Shown piece by piece: positions 1 through 4,630 of a stretch of DNA of 7,264 nt. Positions within the stretch are counted from its first letter, which is position 1. Each line of letters starts with the position of its first letter. A program made the translations under genes and the position numbers. The stretch is from the NCBI GenBank assembly GCA_021731325.1, contig JAKFXP010000059.1, forward strand, positions 1-7,264, in the 5' to 3' direction. Below the pieces are notes generated by a model, which was given only the letters and a program-made list of their open reading frames with translations, was not told where the DNA came from and made no database searches. The DNA comes from Parcubacteria group bacterium. Lineage in GTDB: Bacteria; Patescibacteriota; Minisyncoccia; Phycocordibacterales; UBA12088.

Positions 1-1
1 T

Positions 2-280
2 ACTCGTACCCAACCCGTTCAATTTACCTCCGACGTATTTGGTGATACTCCCGCCACCGCCCGCACGTACATTTCGATGACCTGTTTTCAAGGGGAGCAT
101 TTGGTGTTTGGACAGGTGGGCAAACAAGGTGCTTTGTTTCGTATTAACGACCCACAGCAGACGAGTACTTGGAGTACGGGTTCTGCAGTCTGCAGTGCTG
201 CCCTCATGTATCAGGTGATGCAGGGGAGTGTCGATGCTGTTTTTATGGTTGATTCAGTAAGCTTTGAGGTGACGGAGTAG
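2..280 (+). CDS. C-terminal part of an unrecognised protein (5' end outside window)
   Basis: The frame is open from the left edge to a TAG at 278-280, giving 92 residues. An ATG at 77 exists, but the frame continues upstream without a stop and with ordinary codon use, so this is more likely the tail of a longer gene than a 67-residue protein. The sequence is rich in Thr, Ser, Val, Phe and Gly, with alternating hydrophobic residues that suggest beta strands, and contains two cysteines. Its last strand (VFMVDSVSFEV) resembles the closing strand of the jelly-roll domains encoded further right (FYADDIALE, VHVDEVAFE, IYIDDMSIT), so it may end in a related secreted beta-sandwich domain. That link rests on about ten residues and is inference. 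No function can be assigned. A 72-nt gap follows before sufB, without a clear terminator hairpin. Confidence 0.6.
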   Translation, partial: TRTQPVQFTSDVFGDTPATARTYISMTCFQGEHLVFGQVGKQGALFRINDPQQTSTWSTGSAVCSAALMYQVMQGSVDAVFMVDSVSFEVTE

Positions 281-340
281 TTTTTCAGCTATTTGCAGTA
301 TAGAGACTTTTGGTAGTAGTGGTATTGGTCTCAAGTCGGG

Positions 341-346
341 TATACT
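341..346 (+). promoter_or_regulatory. -10 box of the suf operon promoter, probably leaderless
   Basis: TATACT lies six bases before the sufB ATG at 353, so transcription would be expected to begin at or next to the start codon. No good -35 hexamer is visible at 16-18 nt upstream (AGTGGT at 318-323) and no TGn extension is present. The call rests on the -10 match and on the same arrangement in front of the gene at 4136. The GAGGGG at 347-352 abuts the ATG and is too close to act as a normal Shine-Dalgarno sequence. Confidence 0.5.
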
Positions 347-352
347 GAGGGG

Positions 353-1699
353 ATGGGTGCTGCATCAGACAATATGATACGGCGCGGGATATCTCGCGAA
401 TTGGTAGAGTATATTTCGACCAGTAAAAAAGAGCCAGGCTGGATGCGAGAAAAACGCCTCGCTGCGTTCGTACTGTACGAACAGGCGAAGACGCCAGCGT
501 GGGGGCCTAATCTTGACGGGTTGGATCTCAAAAACCTCGTGTATTACATTGACCCCGAGGTGGCAGAAACAACCAAATGGGATGAGCTCCCCCCAGAAAT
601 ATCTGATACGTTCAATAAGCTAGGTATCCCCAAAGCAGAACAGGAATACCTGGGCGGGGTAGGTGCACAGTACGATTCGGGCATGGTGTACCACAAGCTC
701 AAAACAGAGTTGGCAGAACAGGGGGTTATCTTCGAAAATATGGATGTTGCGCTCCAAAAATATCCCGAGCTCGTGCAGCAGTATTTCATGGAGCAGTGTG
801 TGCCGATCAAAGACCATATATTTGTAATGATGCATGCGGCGGTATGGAGCGGAGGCACGTTTATTTACATACCAAAAGGGGTTAAAGTGACGCAGCCCTT
901 ACAAGCGTATTTTCGGATGAATCGCAGTGCAAGTGGGCAATTTGAACACACCCTCATTATCGCTGATGAAGGTGCGGAGATGACCTACATTGAAGGGTGT
1001 AGTGCGCCACGGTACAATGCGTCGTCCCTTCATGCGGGGTGTGTGGAGCTTTTTGTACACAAAGGCGCAAAGATGAAATACATCAGTGTCGAAAATTGGT
1101 CATCGAATACCTACAATCTCAATACCAAACGCGCCATCGTGCACGAACGAGGAGAAATAAACTGGATTGGGGGCAATATGGGAAGCGGGGTTACGATGCT
1201 ATACCCGTCGTCCGTGCTCATCGGCGAGGGGGCAAAGTCAGACAATCTCGGACTTGTGTTTGCAGGCCGAGGGCAGGTGCAAGACACGGGGGCAAAAGCG
1301 ATACACCTCGCCCCAAACACCACCTCAACGATTCGGAGTAAATCGGTCTCCAAAGACGGTGGGGTGGCAAACTATCGAGGACTTATCAAAGTATCTCGTG
1401 CCGCAAAAGGTGCATCTGCGTCACTCGTATGCGACTCACTCCTCCTTGATGATATAAGTGAAGCCAATACGTACCCCTCTGTGATGAACAAACAGGATGA
1501 CGTCACTATTAGTCATGAGGCGACCATCGGGCGCATAGGGGATGAAGAACTGTTCTATCTCCAATGTCGGGGACTTACGCGCGACGATGCGGTGCGTATG
1601 GTGGTCAATGGGTTTGTCGAACCGATTACCCGTGCACTTCCTTTGGAGTATGCGGTCGAGTTTAATAAGCTTATCGAGCTTGAAATGGGAGGCTCATAA
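353..1699 (+). CDS. sufB: Fe-S cluster assembly scaffold protein SufB
   Basis: 448 residues, slightly shorter than the roughly 465-495 usual for SufB. SufB is the cytoplasmic scaffold subunit that, with the ATPase SufC (and SufD where present), assembles iron-sulfur clusters from SufS-derived sulfur. Family hallmarks are visible: an N-terminal helical part with the EPGWM segment near residue 27, the GGTFIYIPKGV segment at 167-177, the EGCSAP motif with Cys216, a repetitive beta-helix core, NYRGLIKVS near 340, VCDSLLL with Cys360, HEAT at 388-391, and the C-terminal RGLTRDDAVRMVVNGF and LPLEYAVE segments. First gene of a four-gene suf operon. The ATG at 353 is preferred because a TATACT box ends six bases before it; the next in-frame ATG (374) has no better ribosome binding site. 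The residue aligning with E. coli Cys405 is Asn379, as in some other SufB proteins, so sulfur transfer details may differ. Confidence 0.95.
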   Translation: MGAASDNMIRRGISRELVEYISTSKKEPGWMREKRLAAFVLYEQAKTPAWGPNLDGLDLKNLVYYIDPEVAETTKWDELPPEISDTFNKLGIPKAEQEYLGGVGAQYDSGMVYHKLKTELAEQGVIFENMDVALQKYPELVQQYFMEQCVPIKDHIFVMMHAAVWSGGTFIYIPKGVKVTQPLQAYFRMNRSASGQFEHTLIIADEGAEMTYIEGCSAPRYNASSLHAGCVELFVHKGAKMKYISVENWSSNTYNLNTKRAIVHERGEINWIGGNMGSGVTMLYPSSVLIGEGAKSDNLGLVFAGRGQVQDTGAKAIHLAPNTTSTIRSKSVSKDGGVANYRGLIKVSRAAKGASASLVCDSLLLDDISEANTYPSVMNKQDDVTISHEATIGRIGDEELFYLQCRGLTRDDAVRMVVNGFVEPITRALPLEYAVEFNKLIELEMGGS

Positions 1700-1717
1700 C
1701 GCACCCCTGTTACTACT

Positions 1718-2938
1718 GTGAACTCAGCTGTACCAAAACTTCGCGCTGACTTTCCCATCTTTGCTGTGAAGCCGGATTGGGCATACCTTGATACAGCCGC
1801 TACGTCCCAAGTGCCCCAGCAAATACTCGATACCATCGCTGAGTATCATTGTGCGTATCGTGCACCGGTGCATCGCGGGTTGTATCGCGAGGCGTTGCGC
1901 GCAACACAAGGGTACGAGGATGCACGTGCAAAGATAGCAAAGTATATCGGCGCAGCACACCCGCACGAAGTGGTCTTTACTGCGGGGGCAACGGCCTCTT
2001 CAAATATGCTTACCTATTCGCTCGAGCATTCTATTGACTGGCACGAAGGTGACGAAATAGTCACTACGGTGATGGAGCATCACTCGTCCCTCATTCCCCT
2101 GCAAGAACTTGCTAAGCGGAAGAAGTTGGTACTCAAACACATCCCCTTGAGTCACGGCGAAGTACTTGCGTACGAAAGCGTGCCAGGTATTATCACCAAA
2201 CGCACTCGTCTCGTGTCCGTTATGTTGGCGAGCAATGTACTGGGCACTCTTAATGAGGTGGCGCGCATTGCCGAATATGCACATGCAGTTGGAGCGGTCA
2301 TGATTTCGGATGCGACGGCCGCTGTGGGACATGTGCCTGTTTCGGTGGTGGATGCGGGGCTCGACTGCATGTATTTTTCGGGACATAAGATGTGTGGGCC
2401 TACGGGTATTGGCGTGCTCTATGCCACGACCGCGATGCTTGAGTGGCTCCACCCGGGGTTTTTTGGGGGTGGTATGATTGAGCACACCTCACTTACCGAT
2501 GCATCATGGGCTCCGGTACCGCACAAGTTTGAGGCGGGAACTCCAAACATTGTAGGAGCTATTGGTCTGGGTGCTGCATTCGAGTACCTGCAAGAGAATG
2601 ATATGGGAGAGATTACTCAATATATTCAAGCGCTCGTTACGCGTGCAATTGACGCTCTCTCACACCTTGCGGGTGTAACCGTCTACGCAGCACTTCCAGA
2701 ACACAATGTAGGGATTGTGTCGTTTACGGTTGCGGGCGTGCATCCGCACGATGTTGCGGAAATAGCCGCGCGACACGATGTCGCCGTGCGTGCGGGACAT
2801 CATTGTGCGATGCCGCTCCACGCAGCACTAGGGGTGTCGGCAACTCTTCGAGCAAGTTTTTATTTGTACAATACTATGGCAGATATCGATGCGTTGGTAG
2901 CGAGTGTACGTGAAGCGCAGAGAATCTTTGCTCGATAA
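1718..2938 (+). CDS. sufS: Cysteine desulfurase SufS (group II)
   Basis: 406 residues, the normal length for SufS. This PLP enzyme converts L-cysteine to L-alanine and keeps the sulfur as a persulfide on its catalytic cysteine. Visible landmarks are YLDTAATS (23-30), EHHSS (120-124) whose His stacks on PLP in the family, SNVLGT (172-177), the PLP-binding SGHK with Lys224 followed by GPTGIGVLY, FEAGTP (271-276), and RAGHHCAMPL with catalytic Cys363. HPHD (342-345) places His344 where Bacillus SufS carries the histidine that takes a zinc-ligand position on SufU, matching the sufU gene next door. Oddity: the usual DGAQA segment reads DATAA (198-202), so the PLP-contacting Gln is Ala201. GTG at 1718 is the only plausible start after the sufB stop, which lies in the same frame 18 nt upstream; no Shine-Dalgarno sequence is seen, so coupling to sufB translation is likely. 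Confidence 0.95.
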   Translation: MNSAVPKLRADFPIFAVKPDWAYLDTAATSQVPQQILDTIAEYHCAYRAPVHRGLYREALRATQGYEDARAKIAKYIGAAHPHEVVFTAGATASSNMLTYSLEHSIDWHEGDEIVTTVMEHHSSLIPLQELAKRKKLVLKHIPLSHGEVLAYESVPGIITKRTRLVSVMLASNVLGTLNEVARIAEYAHAVGAVMISDATAAVGHVPVSVVDAGLDCMYFSGHKMCGPTGIGVLYATTAMLEWLHPGFFGGGMIEHTSLTDASWAPVPHKFEAGTPNIVGAIGLGAAFEYLQENDMGEITQYIQALVTRAIDALSHLAGVTVYAALPEHNVGIVSFTVAGVHPHDVAEIAARHDVAVRAGHHCAMPLHAALGVSATLRASFYLYNTMADIDALVASVREAQRIFAR

Positions 2939-2941
2939 TCT

Positions 2942-3319
2942 ATGCGTGAAGAATTATACAAACAGCACATTCTCGACCACTATGCGCGTCCGCGAAATGC
3001 GGGTGTGTTACCCAAGGCAACGAATACCGCTCACGGAAGTAACCCGAGTTGTGGTGATCAACTCACGCTGTACTTGTGCATTGAGGGCGAACGAATTAAA
3101 GACGTATCTTTTGAAGGGGAAGGGTGTGCTATCTCACAAGCAGCCACATCGTTGTTGACTGAGCGGGTGAAGAACAGCCCTCTTACCGAGGTGCAGCAGT
3201 TGACGGAGGGAGACGTATACACCTTGTTGGGAGTTGAGATTACTATCGCACGTCGCAAATGTGCGTTACTCGGGTATACTGCATTGCAAACAGCACTCAC
3301 GAACCATGCACAGACTTAA
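2942..3319 (+). CDS. sufU: SufU-like sulfur acceptor / Fe-S scaffold protein, insertion-less
   Basis: 125 residues of the IscU/SufU fold. In Gram-positive type Suf systems SufU is a zinc protein that accepts persulfide sulfur from SufS and passes it towards SufB. Ligand residues are present: Cys37 and Asp39 in NPSCGD, Cys62 in EGEGCAIS, and Cys107 in ARRKC. The residue before the last Cys is Lys106, as in SufU, whereas IscU has His there. The N-terminal LYKQHILDHYARPRN segment is typical of the family. Odd point: the distance from Cys62 to Cys107 is 45 residues, close to IscU, while Bacillus SufU has about 62 because of an extra insertion, so this is a SufU-type protein with an IscU-like length. 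The ATG lies three bases after the sufS stop without a clear ribosome binding site, which suggests coupling. Its 3' end overlaps sufC. Confidence 0.9.
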   Translation: MREELYKQHILDHYARPRNAGVLPKATNTAHGSNPSCGDQLTLYLCIEGERIKDVSFEGEGCAISQAATSLLTERVKNSPLTEVQQLTEGDVYTLLGVEITIARRKCALLGYTALQTALTNHAQT

Positions 3320-4073
3320 TGTAGAAAAAATTCATATTTCGGTTGAGAATCGGCCTATTGTGCGTGACGTATCACTCACAGTGCGGTCGGGTGAAATCGC
3401 GGTACTCTTAGGCCCAAACGGCTCAGGTAAAAGCTCACTGGTACAGGCACTTATGGGACATCCTACATATCAGGTGACTGAAGGTGCGCTCCTGCTTGAC
3501 GGCGAATCGATTCTCGACCTCCCCACCGAAAAAAAAGCACAAAAAGGTATCTTTTTGTCGATGCAGCATATTCCTAAGGTTGGCGGGGTGAACCTCGCTA
3601 CGTTTTTATATAAGGTGCATGTAGCAACTACTGGGTATGAGGGGTCGGTGCTTGAATACTACCTTATGCTTCGTGAAGTGGCGCACGAGTACGGTATTGA
3701 TGATGGTTTTCTTGACCGTCCGCTTTCCGAAGGACTCTCGGGAGGAGAAAAAAAGTTGTCCGAAGCGCTCCAGCTTGCAGTACTCAAGCCAACGTTTGCC
3801 TTGCTCGATGAGATTGATTCGGGAGTTGATGTCGATGCACTCAAAAAAGTCTTTGGGGTGGTGACCAGGCTCAAAGAGCAGGGTACGGGCTTTCTCCTCA
3901 TTAGCCACCACCCCTCGCTTCTCGAACACATCATACCTGATACGGTGTACGTCATGAATGGCGGCACGCTCGCTCGCACGGGAGGTACAGAGCTTGCCGC
4001 AACCATCCTCAAAGACGGCTTTTGTGTGGGACTCGAGTGTCCACTCGTCGATACCTGTGAGGCGCGGGAGTAG
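3306..4073 (+). CDS. sufC: Fe-S assembly ATPase SufC with an unusual C-terminal tail
   Basis: 255 residues, close to the usual 245-260. SufC is the soluble ABC-type ATPase that drives conformational change in the SufB (or SufBD) scaffold. Motifs in order: Walker A GPNGSGKSS (36-44), Q-loop Gln87 in MQHIP, the signature LSGGEKK (144-150), Walker B FALLDE with Asp168 and Glu169, and the H-loop His201 in ISHH. An ATG exists at 3234, but that extension lies inside sufU and has no SufC-like sequence. The ATG at 3306 begins HRLNVEKIHISV, the normal family start, and gives a 14-nt overlap with sufU. The end of the gene is odd: from Leu236 onward it is encoded by a 60-bp sequence repeated downstream, giving a tail with cysteines at 240, 245 and 251 and about 15 residues beyond the usual Gly-Phe near the family C terminus. 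Confidence 0.93.
   Translation: MHRLNVEKIHISVENRPIVRDVSLTVRSGEIAVLLGPNGSGKSSLVQALMGHPTYQVTEGALLLDGESILDLPTEKKAQKGIFLSMQHIPKVGGVNLATFLYKVHVATTGYEGSVLEYYLMLREVAHEYGIDDGFLDRPLSEGLSGGEKKLSEALQLAVLKPTFALLDEIDSGVDVDALKKVFGVVTRLKEQGTGFLLISHHPSLLEHIIPDTVYVMNGGTLARTGGTELAATILKDGFCVGLECPLVDTCEARE
4006..4065 (+). repeat. 60-bp direct repeat, copy A (inside the 3' end of sufC)
   Basis: This segment matches 4459-4518 at 58 of 60 positions; the differences are at 4034 (C versus T) and 4036 (A versus C). It encodes the last part of SufC except the final two residues and the stop. It has imperfect dyad symmetry: CCTCA at 4007-4011 with TGAGG at 4058-4062, GACG at 4014-4017 with CGTC at 4046-4049, and GTGG at 4026-4029 with CCAC at 4041-4044. 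Both mismatches fall at the centre, outside these arms. Confidence 0.93.
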
Positions 4074-4100
4074 GGTATGTTTCATATAGGGTGATATTTT

Positions 4101-4129
4101 TTGCACACCTTGTTTAAGCAAGATATACT
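4101..4129 (+). promoter_or_regulatory. Sigma70-type promoter of the coiled-coil gene, leaderless layout
   Basis: TTGCAC (4101-4106) and TATACT (4124-4129) are separated by exactly 17 bases, a near-consensus housekeeping promoter. The ATG follows at 4136, six bases after the -10 box, so the transcript should start at or beside the start codon. The T-run at 4097-4102 overlaps the -35 box; no convincing hairpin precedes it, so a terminator for sufC is not supported here. Confidence 0.7.
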
Positions 4130-4135
4130 GGAGGT

Positions 4136-4423
4136 ATGGACACACCTGACAACAAGTTTATAGTGGAAAAACTACATGCGCTTGATGGGAAGCTTGATCA
4201 GCTTATTTCGGTTGTGGTAACGAAAGAAGAATTTCACACCCTTGAAGAAAGAATGAGTGATCTTACTCACAACACCGATCGTTTAGTCACTGCGGTTGAT
4301 GGTCTTGTAAAAGGGTATGATGATTTGCGTATTGAGTATGTGGCAATAAAATACCAACTTTCTCGGTACGAACGTTGGTTCGAAGAATTGGCAAAGAAAA
4401 CAGGGGTAAAACTTGAGTACTGA
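4136..4423 (+). CDS. Small coiled-coil protein of unknown function
   Basis: 95 residues, highly charged, without a signal peptide, membrane segment or cysteine. Residues 8-85 show mostly heptad-like spacing of Leu, Ile and Val (for example LHALDGKLDQLISVV and LEERMSDLTHNTDRLVTAVDGL), which predicts a long alpha-helical coiled coil. The C-terminal RYERWFEELAKKTGVKLEY resembles the ends of small coiled-coil proteins that I recall from Parcubacteria genomes; no function is known to me. The gene has its own promoter (4101-4129) with the -10 box six bases from the ATG. GGAGG at 4130-4134 is only one base from the ATG, too close for normal Shine-Dalgarno use, so leaderless translation is the simplest reading. 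The gene stands between the two copies of the 60-bp repeat. It could be an oligomerising adaptor, but that is a guess from the coiled coil alone. Confidence 0.8.
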   Translation: MDTPDNKFIVEKLHALDGKLDQLISVVVTKEEFHTLEERMSDLTHNTDRLVTAVDGLVKGYDDLRIEYVAIKYQLSRYERWFEELAKKTGVKLEY

Positions 4424-4458
4424 TGCGTGTTATTGGGGATAGTGAACCGTATCCCACT

Positions 4459-4518
4459 TCCTCAAAGACGGCTTTTGTGTGGGACTTGCGTGTCCACTCG
4501 TCGATACCTGTGAGGCGC
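4459..4518 (+). repeat. 60-bp direct repeat, copy B (intergenic)
   Basis: Second copy, 453 bp downstream of copy A and 58/60 identical. Read in the frame corresponding to SufC it gives LKDGFCVGLACPLVDTCEAQ and then a TAG at 4521-4523, against the SufC tail LKDGFCVGLECPLVDTCEARE and stop; upstream the frame is closed by TGA at 4443-4445 without a start codon. It is therefore either a fragment of a duplicated sufC end or a member of a dispersed repeat family. Confidence 0.93.
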
Positions 4519-4534
4519 AATAGCTCCCACACCC

Positions 4535-4564
4535 TTGCCCCTTTCACCTCCCCCGTGCTACTAT
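4535..4564 (+). promoter_or_regulatory. Extended -10 promoter for the secreted-protein pair
   Basis: TTGCCC at 4535-4540 and TACTAT at 4559-4564 are separated by 18 bases, and the -10 is preceded by TGC (4556-4558), forming an extended -10. A start near 4571 would leave a leader of about 60 nt containing the hairpin at 4569-4598 and the Shine-Dalgarno sequence at 4620-4626. It is the only candidate I see between copy B of the repeat and the ATG at 4631. Confidence 0.45.
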
Positions 4565-4568
4565 CGCC

Positions 4569-4598
4569 AACGAGCTCCGCAAAACAGCGCGGAGCGTT
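4569..4598 (+). terminator. GC-rich hairpin: terminator or leader structure
   Basis: GCTCCGC (4574-4580) pairs perfectly with GCGGAGC (4589-4595) around an eight-base loop, and AAC/GTT (4569-4571 with 4596-4598) extend the stem past a two-base bulge. The bases after the stem (GTTCTTTG) form only a short, interrupted T-run. It may terminate transcripts from the 4136 gene. If the promoter at 4535-4564 is real, however, the hairpin sits at the very start of the mRNA of the next gene and may be a stability or attenuation element instead. Confidence 0.5.
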
Positions 4599-4619
4599 CT
4601 TTGTCAAAACGAGACCTAT

Positions 4620-4626
4620 AGGAGGT
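4620..4626 (+). promoter_or_regulatory. Strong Shine-Dalgarno sequence of the SH3b/jelly-roll gene
   Basis: AGGAGGT lies four bases before the ATG at 4631, with the GGAGG core five bases away. This fixes the start and contrasts with the suf genes and the 4136 gene, which have no well-placed Shine-Dalgarno sequence. Confidence 0.85.
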
Positions 4627-4630
4627 CAAT

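Noticed and set aside
281..352. Possible terminator or small RNA before sufB
   Set aside because: Only a short T-run (281-287) and no stable inverted repeat are visible.
1478..1495. Missing SufB cysteine equivalent to E. coli Cys405 (Asn379 here)
   Set aside because: As I recall, Bacillus-type SufB also lacks this Cys, so its absence is not unusual.
2000..2485. 161-codon minus-strand frame
   Set aside because: It lies entirely opposite sufS, whose motifs are intact, and the product is rich in His/Arg as expected from an antisense shadow.
3275..3280. TATACT inside sufU as an internal promoter for sufC
   Set aside because: It shares the 11-mer CGGGTATACTG with the sufB promoter, but lies in coding sequence, has no good -35, and is 25 bases before the sufC start, unlike the six-base layout seen elsewhere.
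4006..4065. Repeat as an integron attC (59-base element)
   Set aside because: Length, dyad arms and the one-gene cassette layout are suggestive, but the diagnostic RYYYAAC and GTTRRRY core sites are absent and no integrase is in the window.
3606..4145. 179-codon minus-strand frame reading through copy A of the repeat (RLTGIDEWT...SHTKAVFE), and a similar minus frame at 4287-4607 through copy B
   Set aside because: The first lies opposite sufC and is its shadow. The shared peptide follows directly from the DNA repeat, and both base differences change amino acids in this frame (LE versus RK), which gives no sign of selection for a protein.
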